Origin: Mucilaginibacter mali
GTDB taxonomy: Bacteria; Bacteroidota; Bacteroidia; Sphingobacteriales; Sphingobacteriaceae
Direction of reading: 5' to 3'
NCBI RefSeq assembly: GCF_013283875.1
Contig: NZ_CP054139.1
Span: forward strand, 3,720,001 to 3,784,000
Length of the DNA stretch: 64,000 nucleotides
Made by a program: the position numbers and the translations under genes. Positions 53,688 through 62,160 of the stretch are shown piece by piece; within the stretch, counting starts at the first letter, position 1; each line of letters starts with the position of its first letter. The notes below the pieces were generated by a model. It did no database searches and was not told the origin of the DNA. It was given only the letters and a program-made list of their open reading frames with translations.

Positions 53688-54743
53688 ATGGTAACTCACT
53701 TCGATGCTTCGCTGGATGCTATATCCGTTCATCATATTGGCAATCAGGCCAATAATGAGATGTATGCGCTATCTAAACAGCCGCTTGGGCTAAATGATGA
53801 AATACTGCCTAAACTGCTGATGAAGTATTTCCTTACCCCGTTCGAAAAATCGACCGAGGTTTACCACCTGATGCACCCCAGCGACCTGGAGTTGAATACG
53901 GTTTACCATTTCGCTACCGAAGTGTTTGATGATGCTGAAAAGTTTCACGGAGCCAGTGAGCAAATAGCCAAATACCTGTACAATGTATCTAACCATCCCA
54001 ATATTAAACCCGGCGAACTGTATGTTGTGCTTTTCCGCAATGTGCAGATAGAGGGAAATGAACTGGATGTGCTGGGCATTTTCAAATCAGAAAATAAGGA
54101 GACCTATCTGAAAGTTTATCCCGATACCGGCGGCTTTACTGTTGATTATGAAGAGAATGCCATCAACATCAATAAGCTGGACAAAGGCGTACTCATCTTC
54201 AATATCGAAAAAGAAAACGGTTACAAAGTAGTGGTAATTGACAAAAACACCGGCGGCCAGGATGCCGCCGTTTACTGGAAGGACCAGTTTCTGCAACTGA
54301 AGATCCGTAACGATAGCTTTAACCAAACTAATAATACGCTCAGTATCTACAAAAATTTTGTTACCCAAAAGCTGGATGATGAGTTTGAAATGAGCAAGGC
54401 CGATAAAATAGACCTGCTGAACCGCAGCATGAAATATTTTAAGGAAAAAGAAACTTTCGACCTGGATGAATTTGCCGGTGAGGTGATCGGCAACCAGGAG
54501 GCTATCGAATCATTTAAAACCTATAAAAACAATTACGAGCAGGAGTTTGACAGCCCGATACACGATACCTTTGAGATATCGGGTAATGCCGTAAAAAAAC
54601 AGCAGCGGGTATATAAAAGCGTTTTAAAGCTCGACAAGAACTTTCACATTTATATTCACGGTGATAATAAACTGATAGAGAAAGGCTTTGACGATGATAA
54701 AGCGATGAACTATTACAAGGTTTATTTTAAGGAAGAACAATAG
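53688..54743 (+). CDS. Nucleoid-associated protein (NdpA/YejK family)
   Basis: A 351-residue soluble protein: FDASLDAISVHHIGNQANNEMYALSKQPL at the N-terminus, central VVLFRNVQIEGNELDVLGIFKSENKETYLKV and EENAININKLDKGVLIFN, and a C-terminal half with KADKIDLLNRSMKYFKEKETFDLDEF. These match the 37-kDa nucleoid-associated protein family, which binds DNA and has been linked to sensing or anti-phage accessory roles in some lineages. It starts 125 bp from mnmE in the opposite direction. Confidence 0.82.
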   Translation: MVTHFDASLDAISVHHIGNQANNEMYALSKQPLGLNDEILPKLLMKYFLTPFEKSTEVYHLMHPSDLELNTVYHFATEVFDDAEKFHGASEQIAKYLYNVSNHPNIKPGELYVVLFRNVQIEGNELDVLGIFKSENKETYLKVYPDTGGFTVDYEENAININKLDKGVLIFNIEKENGYKVVVIDKNTGGQDAAVYWKDQFLQLKIRNDSFNQTNNTLSIYKNFVTQKLDDEFEMSKADKIDLLNRSMKYFKEKETFDLDEFAGEVIGNQEAIESFKTYKNNYEQEFDSPIHDTFEISGNAVKKQQRVYKSVLKLDKNFHIYIHGDNKLIEKGFDDDKAMNYYKVYFKEEQ

Positions 54744-54763
54744 CCACTACAGCTATTATATAC

Positions 54764-54826
54764 TGAACAGATCTGAACGCTTTTTGAACAGATTTTGAAC
54801 ACGTAATACACTGATATACATTACGT
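54764..54826. repeat. Direct and inverted repeats after the nucleoid gene
   Basis: TGAACAGATC, TGAACGCTTT and TTGAACAGATTT (54764-54795) are imperfect direct repeats. ACGTAAT (54801-54807) and ATTACGT (54820-54826) form an inverted repeat. A run of nine G follows at 54914-54922. Confidence 0.5.
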
Positions 54827-55014
54827 TTACAGGCAATGTTCAATGTTCATTAAAAATCAACTTCTTACCTTTTTTACGGTACCGGTATATTGTGCCGCCA
54901 GTTTTTTTCACAAGGGGGGGGGATGTATTCCAACGCAGCGTTTATTTTAGCAAAGAACAATAAGTTAATATGTAAAGTTGTTAACTTTATATTCTCTGTT
55001 ATAAACCAACATCA

Positions 55015-55410
55015 ATGAAAGCATTATTAGCCCTTGTGCTGGTTGTTTTAATTTGCCACGGCGCCAAAGCGCAGGAGGCCACATTAGGAAAATCGCGCGC
55101 GGAGATAAGGGAGCTGATACAATCAAACAATGCCATTAAGCTAACAAAAAGTACCGATTGCGATACGCTGAGCATGGATGGCGGATTAAAAACCATGATG
55201 TTCTATAAAAACGATGTTTGCTATGCTTCAAAAAGCGTGATGCCCATGAAGTACATGGATATGGTTACCGAGCAGATGAGCAAAAGCCAGTACAAAAAGC
55301 TAAACGATACCACCTGGACCAACCAGGCCGGAACCGTGAAAGTTGAAATTACTGTTGATAAGGATAAAAACTGCTTTACGGTGAATACCAGCCAGGCACA
55401 AGCTTATTGA
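55015..55410 (+). CDS. Small secreted protein of unknown function
   Basis: A 131-residue protein with a clear signal peptide (MKALLALVLVVLICHGAKAQ, cleavage after AKAQ). The mature part has three cysteines (two in SDCDT-like and NDVCYAS contexts) and no recognised domain. It is co-directional with a small membrane protein whose start lies 5 bp downstream, so the two probably share a transcript. I do not recognise the family. Confidence 0.7.
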   Translation: MKALLALVLVVLICHGAKAQEATLGKSRAEIRELIQSNNAIKLTKSTDCDTLSMDGGLKTMMFYKNDVCYASKSVMPMKYMDMVTEQMSKSQYKKLNDTTWTNQAGTVKVEITVDKDKNCFTVNTSQAQAY

Positions 55411-55414
55411 ATAT

Positions 55415-55699
55415 ATGACTTCCCAACAGATAGTTCTTACAATATTATTGGTTGCACATTTGGTATCGATGACGTACGCGATTGTGCGTATAAATAAGAC
55501 ACCTCTGTTTTCAATTCCTCAAAAAAGGGTAAACATTTTATTGGTGGCGCTGCTACCGTTTATATGGACGGTACTGATCTATTATATCTTAAAAAAAGAA
55601 CCGTCATCCTACGAGTATCCTGTAAAAAATGACCGGTCATCTAACGGTTTTCACGAAAGTGGAAAGGGCATTGTATGCCCTCCCTCAATAACCCATTAA
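55415..55699 (+). CDS. Small two-helix membrane protein (PLDc_N-like)
   Basis: A 94-residue protein with two hydrophobic helices (IVLTILLVAHLVSMTYAIV and VNILLVALLPFIWTVLIYYIL) and a polar C-terminal tail. The arrangement resembles the phospholipase-D nuclease N-terminal (PLDc_N) type of small membrane protein, though similarity is weak. Function unknown. It lies directly after the secreted protein and converges on lspA. Confidence 0.6.
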   Translation: MTSQQIVLTILLVAHLVSMTYAIVRINKTPLFSIPQKRVNILLVALLPFIWTVLIYYILKKEPSSYEYPVKNDRSSNGFHESGKGIVCPPSITH

Positions 55700-55727
55700 A
55701 TAATACAGGAGGCATAAATCTTTAACA

Positions 55728-56252
55728 TCAGGCTTCAATAACGTCTGCCTTACCCAGGTTTTTACCTGCAATATAATACCACACAAACATAATAATCACC
55801 CCTAAACTTACCGAAACATCGGCCATGTTAAATATACCCGTTTGCAGGAAACCAAAACGCAGGTGCATAAAATCGGTAACTGAGTTATATAGCAGCCTGT
55901 CATAAATATTGCCTATGCCGCCGCCGATAATAAAGCAGGCCGCTATAAGTGGTATTTTAGGCAGGTTCTTTTTAACCATCAGGTAACCCACAGCAAAAAC
56001 CAGCACCAGTACTGGGATCAGTGTAAGCAGTACAAATTTTAGTTTAGGCGATATACTATCACCCAGGCTCAGGAACGCGCCGGTATTCTCTACTTTAGTT
56101 AACGTAAAATGGTTATACAGCAGGCTGATGTTTTGATATTCGCCAATATTTTCTCTAACGATATGTTTTGATACCTGGTCGCAGCCAATATTAAGCATAA
56201 TGATTGCGGCGATAAGGATGATACGTACAGGTGCGGAAATTTTTAATTTCAT
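55728..56252 (-). CDS. lspA: Lipoprotein signal peptidase (signal peptidase II)
   Basis: A 174-residue inner-membrane aspartic protease with four hydrophobic segments. It has VENTGAFLSLG, GGIGNIYDRLLYNSVTDFMH (first catalytic Asp region) and FNMADVSVSLG (second catalytic Asp). It cleaves prolipoproteins after lipidation, and would process the lipoproteins described in this window. Its upstream side carries a repeat-rich region. Confidence 0.95.
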   Translation of the reverse strand: MKLKISAPVRIILIAAIIMLNIGCDQVSKHIVRENIGEYQNISLLYNHFTLTKVENTGAFLSLGDSISPKLKFVLLTLIPVLVLVFAVGYLMVKKNLPKIPLIAACFIIGGGIGNIYDRLLYNSVTDFMHLRFGFLQTGIFNMADVSVSLGVIIMFVWYYIAGKNLGKADVIEA

Positions 56253-56306
56253 GGTGCTTGGTGTTGTGGGTAATAAAGGTATTTATTTTTTATAATAAAA
56301 ATACTC

Positions 56307-56392
56307 CGTCATCCTGAGCGCGGGCGAAGGATCCCAAATTATGCGTTTCCGCTCTGCTTATCGGGGATCCCTCGCTATCGCTCAGAATGACG
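56307..56392. repeat. GTCATCCTGAGC-type extragenic palindrome
   Basis: CGTCATCCTGAGCG (56307-56320) pairs with CGCTCAGAATGACG (56379-56392) with one mismatch, and inner GGATCCC words also mirror. The GTCATCCTGAGC core is a widely dispersed bacterial repeat, especially in Bacteroidota. Confidence 0.75.
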
Positions 56393-56423
56393 ATGGGTGG
56401 GGATGAGCGTTGTGGCCATTGTA

Positions 56424-56560
56424 CTCACCCGGTCGTTGCTTCGCTCGACCACCCTCTCTTCGCTGCGCGAAAAGAGGGGATGGGATAATCTGATACTGTT
56501 CCTGCCGGCTGCCGCGCGCAGCGAAGAGAGGGCCGACCAGCGTAGCGTTGTCGGGGTGGG
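56424..56560. repeat. GC-rich inverted-repeat element
   Basis: Arms of about 45 bp (56424-56469 and 56515-56560) are inverted copies, including a perfect 18-bp core CCCTCTCTTCGCTGCGCG at 56452-56469 and its complement at 56515-56532. The spacer is AT-neutral. It sits between lspA and the ABC exporter and resembles a small non-autonomous palindromic element. Confidence 0.75.
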
Positions 56561-56584
56561 TCAAAATGCCGATACGCTAAGCAC

Positions 56585-58381
56585 CTACCCCTTCGTTATT
56601 CCCGCCGAGTTAAACTGCAGATCGTACAGTTTACGGTAATAGCCATCCTCAATGCGCAGCAATTCCTGGTGGGTGCCGCTTTCCATAATCCCGCCATGAT
56701 CCAGTACAATGATCCGGTCGGCGTTTTGGATGGTGGAGAGACGGTGCGCGATAACAATAGCTGTACGGCCCTGCATTAGCTTGTTAATGGCATTTTGGAT
56801 CAGGATCTCGGTCTCAGTATCAACGGATGAGGTAGCCTCGTCCAATACCAGTATGGCCGGGTTATATACCAGCGCGCGGATGAACGATATTAGCTGAGCC
56901 TGTCCGGCAGATAGGGTCGCACCACGCTCCATCACGTTATAGTCGTAACCGCCGGGCAGTCGCATAATAAAATCGTGTGCACCTACGTCTTTTGCTGCCG
57001 CGATGATCTCTTCGCGGGTGATGGCGGGGTTATTCAGACTGATATTATTGGCAATAGTATCCGAGAACAGGAACACATCCTGTATCACCGTAGCAATGCG
57101 CGACCGCAGGTAGCCCACCTCGTAATCGTCGATATTGATGCCATCAACTGTAATTTCGCCTTTACCGATCTCGTAAAAACGATTGAGGATATTAATGGTA
57201 GATGATTTACCTGCGCCGGTGGCGCCCACCAAAGCCAGCGTTTCGCCGGGGCGGATGTGGAAGTTAATATCCTTCAGCACCCAGTTCTCATCGTTATAAG
57301 CGAACCATACTTTATCAAAGCGGATATCACCTTTTATCTCGCTGCGAACAGTGCCTTTATTTGGCGCCACATCATCAGTATCCAGAACCTTAAAAATACG
57401 GTCGGCGCCCACCATACCCATTTGCAGGGTGTTGAATTTATCGGCCAGTTGACGGATGGGCCTGAACAGCAAGTTTAACAGCGATATAAAAGCCAGCACG
57501 GTGCCGGCTGTAACATGTCCCGATGCGGAAATCCCGTTCAGTTGCTGATCGGAAAGGATTCGTTTACAGCCATACCAAACCAGCAGACCAATACAAATGG
57601 AAAATAAGATCTCCACCACCGGAAAGAAGATAGAATAATACCAGTTTGAGCGGATGTTGGCATCGCGGTATTTTTCATTCACCCCCATAAACTTGCGCAT
57701 CTCCTGGTCTTCGCGGGCAAAGTATTGGATGATACTGATACCCGAAATATGCTCGGCCAAAAAGGTATTGAGTTGTGCTACCTGCGTACGCACCTCCTGG
57801 AAGGATGATTTTATCGCCTCCTTAAAAATATAGGTCGACAGCATCAGTAAAGGCATCGGGATCAGTGTGATCAATGCCAGTTTCCAATCTTTGATCAGCA
57901 TGCAAACAATAATGGCCACAACCAGCAACAGATCGCCAATGATACTGATCAACCCCTCCGAAAATATGTCGGCAATGGTTTCCAGGTCGGATACAGTACG
58001 GGTGATCAGCACACCAATAGGCGTTTTATCAAAGTACCGCAGGCGCATACTGGTGATATGATTAAAAATATCTATCCGCAAGTCGCGTATTACCGATTCG
58101 CCCAACGAGTTGGTCATGTAGGTTTGATAGTATTGCGCTATGGTTTGCACCACCAGCTGGCCCAGCATCAGGCAAACAATAAATACAAGGCCATTGTAGT
58201 TACTCACTACAATATACTCATCAACCGCCTTTTGCATCAGGATGGGTTGCGCCAGTGCCAGTACGGCCAAAAACACGGTCAGGAAGCCGGAAAGGGCAAA
58301 AATGCCGCGGTAAGGTGTTACATAATGCATCACCCTTTTCAGTAATCGCCAGTCTATTGCTTTTCCTGTTACTTCAGCCAT
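56585..58381 (-). CDS. MsbA-type ABC exporter (fused membrane and ATPase domains)
   Basis: A 598-residue half-transporter. Six hydrophobic segments occupy residues about 25-310. The ATPase domain (about 345-595) has Walker A GATGAGKSST, signature LSAGQ (in place of LSGGQ), Walker B ILVLDEATSS and the switch His in IVIAHRLST. It would work as a homodimer or with a partner, exporting lipids or drugs. No partner gene is adjacent. Its 5' side and the truA 3' side are joined by a C/T-rich repeat. Confidence 0.93.
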   Translation of the reverse strand: MAEVTGKAIDWRLLKRVMHYVTPYRGIFALSGFLTVFLAVLALAQPILMQKAVDEYIVVSNYNGLVFIVCLMLGQLVVQTIAQYYQTYMTNSLGESVIRDLRIDIFNHITSMRLRYFDKTPIGVLITRTVSDLETIADIFSEGLISIIGDLLLVVAIIVCMLIKDWKLALITLIPMPLLMLSTYIFKEAIKSSFQEVRTQVAQLNTFLAEHISGISIIQYFAREDQEMRKFMGVNEKYRDANIRSNWYYSIFFPVVEILFSICIGLLVWYGCKRILSDQQLNGISASGHVTAGTVLAFISLLNLLFRPIRQLADKFNTLQMGMVGADRIFKVLDTDDVAPNKGTVRSEIKGDIRFDKVWFAYNDENWVLKDINFHIRPGETLALVGATGAGKSSTINILNRFYEIGKGEITVDGINIDDYEVGYLRSRIATVIQDVFLFSDTIANNISLNNPAITREEIIAAAKDVGAHDFIMRLPGGYDYNVMERGATLSAGQAQLISFIRALVYNPAILVLDEATSSVDTETEILIQNAINKLMQGRTAIVIAHRLSTIQNADRIIVLDHGGIMESGTHQELLRIEDGYYRKLYDLQFNSAGITKG

Positions 58382-58384
58382 GAG

Positions 58385-58500
58385 TCCCCCAAGCCCCCAA
58401 GCCCCCTAAAGGGGGAGTAAGAGGCCGTTGTTTTTATATTTTCAAATATGGTTATTTCTTTCGTTACATGCCCTGCTCCCCCTTTAGGGGGCTGGGGGGT
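58385..58500. repeat. CCCCCTAAAGGGGG-type repeat pair between truA and the ABC exporter
   Basis: AAGCCCCC units and GCCCCCTAAAGGGGGAG (around 58400-58420) recur inverted as CTCCCCCTTTAGGGGGCT near 58477-58494. The right copy forms the last codons of truA (LPPSPLKGEQGM). Confidence 0.6.
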
Positions 58501-59246
58501 AGGTACGGATACTTTACCTCCGTTAAATACAATCCGCAGGCCGGCACCGATGTACCGGCATTGCTGCGGTTTTTACTTTCTATAATGTCCCGCACTGCTG
58601 CCGGTTCAATCTCTTTGCGTCCCACCATCATCAAGGTGCCCACAATAGCCCGAACCATGTTACGCAAAAATCTGTCGGCGCTGATGTGGAACACAATGCC
58701 CTCTCCATTATCAACCCACTCCGCCCGGCTTATCTTACAATTGTTGGTAAACACCTGTGTGTTTGATTTACTGAAGCAGCTAAAATCGGTATATTCCATT
58801 ATCATCGCGGCCGCGCGGTTCATCAAATCCACATCCGGCTTATCACGCTGTAACCACGAGAAGCCGTGTTTAAACGGATCTTTACCAAAATGAATATGGT
58901 ACTGGTACGAGCGCTGCGTAGCATCAAAACGGGCATGCGCGTCTACATTTACCGGGATAATGCGTTTAACGGCAATATCGTAGGGAAGTAAAGCGTTCAG
59001 GCCTCTTGTGTCCATGGTCCATGGTCCATCGTCCATGGACAGATCAAAATGCGCGTAAAACTCCGTAGCATGCACACCGGTATCTGTCCGCCCGCAGCCG
59101 GTAGTTTCTATCGGTTGGCGCAGGATGGTACTTAATGCTTTGTTCAGCAATTCCTGCACGGTAACCGCGTTGGGCTGTATTTGCCAGCCATGGTAAGCGG
59201 TGCCGTTATAAGCCAGTTCAATAAAATAGCGTTGCTGATCGGTCAC
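58464..59246 (-). CDS. truA: tRNA pseudouridine synthase A
   Basis: A 260-residue enzyme that makes pseudouridine at tRNA positions 38-40. It has the catalytic GRTDTGVHA (Asp55), YQYHIHFG and FLRNMVRAIVGTLMMVG. Two oddities are seen: residues 70-80 (SMDDGPWTMDT) are encoded by a heptamer repeat of GTCCATG, and the C-terminal dozen residues are encoded by a C-rich extragenic repeat. Both are in regions that vary in the family, so activity is probably kept. Confidence 0.95.
   Translation of the reverse strand: MTDQQRYFIELAYNGTAYHGWQIQPNAVTVQELLNKALSTILRQPIETTGCGRTDTGVHATEFYAHFDLSMDDGPWTMDTRGLNALLPYDIAVKRIIPVNVDAHARFDATQRSYQYHIHFGKDPFKHGFSWLQRDKPDVDLMNRAAAMIMEYTDFSCFSKSNTQVFTNNCKISRAEWVDNGEGIVFHISADRFLRNMVRAIVGTLMMVGRKEIEPAAVRDIIESKNRSNAGTSVPACGLYLTEVKYPYLPPSPLKGEQGM
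59010..59037. repeat. Heptamer repeat in frame inside truA
   Basis: Four consecutive 7-bp units are GTCCATG, GTCCATG, GTCCATC and GTCCATG. On the coding strand they encode part of residues 70-80 of TruA. It is the only 7/8-bp array in the window that lies within a gene. Confidence 0.75.
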
Positions 59247-59302
59247 GGGGCAAAGTTAACATTCCAAAGGGTATTGACTATCCGTAATTTGTCAAACTAT
59301 CC

Positions 59303-59310
59303 TATCTTTG
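59303..59310 (+). promoter_or_regulatory. Possible -7 promoter element before the DUF4293 gene
   Basis: TATCTTTG matches TAnnTTTG and lies 17 bp before the start. A well-spaced -33 element is not obvious, so this is tentative. Confidence 0.35.
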
Positions 59311-59327
59311 CTTCAAATACAAACCAT

Positions 59328-59795
59328 ATGTTACAAAGAGTACAAAGCATTTACCTGCTGTTTGCCGCCCTGGTTATTTTCGCGCTGTTCCTGTTCCCGG
59401 TGGCGCATAATGTGTACATCAACGGCGTGCCCAGCACTATAAAAGTTACCGGTATTTATCACGATGTTAACGGCGCGCAGCAACAAACTACCACGTTCAC
59501 CGCGCTTAGCATAGTTACCGCCATAGTTGGCCTCATCCCCCTGGCGTTGATATTTATGTATAAAAACCGCAAGCAGCAAATCGTTTTTTGTTACATGGCC
59601 GTACTGCTTACCATCGGCTACAGCTTTTGGGTATCACAGGCCATCCAGTCGGCCACTGGCGGGTTTACCATGGGTACCAGCAATTTTGGTATCGGGGTTT
59701 TCATGTCCAGCCTGAGTATCGTGCTGATGCTATTTGCTGTGAAGGCTATTCAAAAGGATGAGAAGCTGGTAAAATCGGCTGATAGGTTGCGGTAA
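59328..59795 (+). CDS. DUF4293 family membrane protein
   Basis: The start MLQRVQSIYLLFAALVIFALFLFPV is chosen over a longer frame from 59181 that overlaps truA. It gives 155 residues with four hydrophobic helices, the pattern of the DUF4293 family confined to Bacteroidota. Function unknown. It is divergent from truA (81 bp apart). Confidence 0.88.
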   Translation: MLQRVQSIYLLFAALVIFALFLFPVAHNVYINGVPSTIKVTGIYHDVNGAQQQTTTFTALSIVTAIVGLIPLALIFMYKNRKQQIVFCYMAVLLTIGYSFWVSQAIQSATGGFTMGTSNFGIGVFMSSLSIVLMLFAVKAIQKDEKLVKSADRLR

Positions 59796-59800
59796 GCGAA

Positions 59801-59901
59801 TGTGCAGATGTGCGAATGTGCAGATGTGCGTATCTGCAGATGTGCAGATTATTTGGATAATGACGAACATCTGCATATTTGCACATTTACATATCTGCAC
59901 A
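59801..59901. repeat. Octamer array with inverted copies
   Basis: Six consecutive octamers (TGTGCAGA, TGTGCGAA, TGTGCAGA, TGTGCGTA, TCTGCAGA, TGTGCAGA; 59801-59848) are followed after 21 bp by four in inverted sense (TCTGCATA, TTTGCACA, TTTACATA, TCTGCACA; 59870-59901). The period is exactly 8. It fills most of the gap before the epimerase gene and could fold into a long hairpin. Confidence 0.8.
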
Positions 59902-59941
59902 TTAACTGAAACCCAACACAATGTAATATTGTTATTCCCGC

Positions 59942-60856
59942 ATGGCGCTTCAAAAACAGCACATTCTTATTACCGGCGGCACAGGCTTACTGGGCAAGCA
60001 ACTGACGCCACTTTTGCTGAATAAGGGCTATACGGTAAGCCACCTAAGCCGCGAGCCTGCGAAAGACCCCAACGTCAAAACCTACCTGTGGGACATTAAC
60101 AAGGGGCAGATAGATGAGCAATGTATCGATGGTGTGGACATCATCATTCACCTGGCGGGTGCCGGTATTGCCGACAAACGCTGGACCCCATCCCGCAAAA
60201 AGCTCATTATTGAAAGCCGTACCAAATCCATCCAATTAATTTACGATCTGCTTAAGCGTAAGCCCCACCAGGTAAAAAAAGTCATCTCCGCATCGGGTGT
60301 TGGTTATTACAGCGACCGGGGCGATGAACTGATGCACGAAACCGATACCCCCGCGCACGATTTTATGGGCGAATGCTGTATAGCCTGGGAAGATGCCGTT
60401 AACGAGGGAGAAAAATTGGGATTAGATATCCTGATCTTCCGTACCGGGGTAGTATTAGAAAAAGGCGGCGGCGCACTGCCTAAATTGGATACATCAGTAA
60501 AATGGGGCGCGGGAGCACCACTTGGTAATGGTAAACAGTGGATGTCATGGATCCATCATCACGATGTATCAGCCATGTACTTGTATGGTGTTGAGCAAAC
60601 CGGGTTAACTGGTATATACAACATGGCGGCCCCGCACCCGGTTACTAATCAGCAATTAACCCAGGCCATCGCCAAACAACTTAAACGGCCGCTTTGGCTG
60701 CCGCATGTTCCGGCATTTTTATTAAAATTAGTTTTAGGCGAAATGGCGACCATAGTTTTAGGCAGCACCAAAGTAAGTACCGATAAAATTGAGCAGGCTG
60801 GTTTTACTTTTAGATATCCGGACATCGGGAGCGCTTTAAAGGAGATATATGACTAA
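59942..60856 (+). CDS. TIGR01777 family NAD(P)-dependent epimerase
   Basis: A 304-residue SDR-type protein: GGTGLLGKQL at the N-terminus, DIIIHLAGAGIADKRWTPSRKKLI, VISASGVGYYSDRGDE and WISWIH-like HHDVSAMYLYG, and a C-terminal DUF1731-like region (PAFLLKLVLGEMATIVLGSTKVS). The family is related to E. coli YfcH and is of unknown function. It overlaps the photolyase gene by 8 bp, and this pairing recurs in other bacteria. Confidence 0.9.
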   Translation: MALQKQHILITGGTGLLGKQLTPLLLNKGYTVSHLSREPAKDPNVKTYLWDINKGQIDEQCIDGVDIIIHLAGAGIADKRWTPSRKKLIIESRTKSIQLIYDLLKRKPHQVKKVISASGVGYYSDRGDELMHETDTPAHDFMGECCIAWEDAVNEGEKLGLDILIFRTGVVLEKGGGALPKLDTSVKWGAGAPLGNGKQWMSWIHHHDVSAMYLYGVEQTGLTGIYNMAAPHPVTNQQLTQAIAKQLKRPLWLPHVPAFLLKLVLGEMATIVLGSTKVSTDKIEQAGFTFRYPDIGSALKEIYD

Positions 60857-62159
60857 GGCCCCCATCAGCATATTTTGGTTCAGGCGCGATCTGCGGTTGG
60901 ATGATAATGCCGGATTATACCACGCGCTAAAAGGTGGCTCCACAGTGCTTTGCCTGTTCATATTCGATAAAAGCATACTTGATGGACTGGAAGACAAGGA
61001 CGATGCCCGGGTAACCTTTATCTATCAAACTATAGAAAAGCTGCACACTCAATTGCAAAAACAAGGCAGCAACCTGCTGGCTATTTACGATACCGCCGAA
61101 AATGCCTGGAAGAAAGTTTTAAAGGAGTATAACGTAGCAGCGGTTTATACCAACCACGATTACGAACCTTACGCCAAAGCCCGCGATGGCCAAATCCATC
61201 AATTGCTTAAGGAAAAGAACATCCCCTTTAACACCTATAAAGACCAGGTAATATTTGAAAAAGACGAGGTAACCAAGGACGACGGCCTGCCGTACACGGT
61301 GTATACGCCTTATATGCGCAAGTGGTATACTAAACTTAAACCTTTTTACCTGAAAGCTTATCCTGTTGGTAAATACCTGCACAACCTGTATAAAACCGGG
61401 CTTACAGCACCCCCAACCCTAAAGGAAATGGGCTTTGTAAAAAGCGACCTCAAATTCCCGGATACTGGTTATGAGGATGTGATAGCCGATTATCATGAAA
61501 AACGCGACTTCCCTGCCATAAAAGGCACATCGCACATTGGCCTGCACCTGCGCTTTGGTACCGTAAGCATTCGCGAACTGGCGTGCAAGGCACATCATCA
61601 TAAAGATAAAACATGGCTGAATGAGTTGATTTGGCGCGAGTTTTTTATGATGGTACTATATCATTTCCCAAAAACTATGGATCATGCCTTTCGCCCGGAG
61701 TACGACCGTATAAAATGGCGCAACAACGAAGAAGAGTTTGAAGCCTGGTGCAAGGGCCAAACCGGCTACCCTATTGTTGATGCCGGCATGCGCGAACTGA
61801 ACGAAACCGGTTTTATGCACAACCGCGTACGCATGATGGTAGCCAGCTTTTTAAGTAAAGACCTGTTAATCGATTGGCGCTGGGGCGAACAATACTTCGC
61901 CCGTAAATTGCTGGATTATGAAATGAGCAGTAACGTAGGTAACTGGCAATGGGCCGCGGGCTGTGGTACTGATGCCGCGCCCTACTTCAGGATATTTAGT
62001 CCCGACGCGCAAACCAAACGTTTCGACCCCGAACTGAAGTACATAAAAAAATGGGTTCCGGAATATGCCGACTTTAGCCGGTATCCAAAACCCATCGTCG
62101 ATCACGCTTTCGCGCGCGACCGTTGTCTTAAGGCATTTAAAACCGCCTTCAATAAATAA
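60849..62159 (+). CDS. phrB: Deoxyribodipyrimidine photolyase (cryptochrome/photolyase family)
   Basis: A 436-residue flavoprotein that repairs UV-induced cyclobutane dimers using light. The N-terminal antenna domain begins IFWFRRDLRLDDNAGL. The FAD domain has WRWGEQYFARKLLDYEMSSNVGNWQWAAGCGTDAAPYFRIFSP and the Trp-rich electron path. The length is at the short end of the class I photolyases. It is translationally coupled to the epimerase upstream. It converges on the FKBP genes with a 1-bp gap. Confidence 0.93.
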   Translation: MTKAPISIFWFRRDLRLDDNAGLYHALKGGSTVLCLFIFDKSILDGLEDKDDARVTFIYQTIEKLHTQLQKQGSNLLAIYDTAENAWKKVLKEYNVAAVYTNHDYEPYAKARDGQIHQLLKEKNIPFNTYKDQVIFEKDEVTKDDGLPYTVYTPYMRKWYTKLKPFYLKAYPVGKYLHNLYKTGLTAPPTLKEMGFVKSDLKFPDTGYEDVIADYHEKRDFPAIKGTSHIGLHLRFGTVSIRELACKAHHHKDKTWLNELIWREFFMMVLYHFPKTMDHAFRPEYDRIKWRNNEEEFEAWCKGQTGYPIVDAGMRELNETGFMHNRVRMMVASFLSKDLLIDWRWGEQYFARKLLDYEMSSNVGNWQWAAGCGTDAAPYFRIFSPDAQTKRFDPELKYIKKWVPEYADFSRYPKPIVDHAFARDRCLKAFKTAFNK

Positions 62160-62160
62160 T

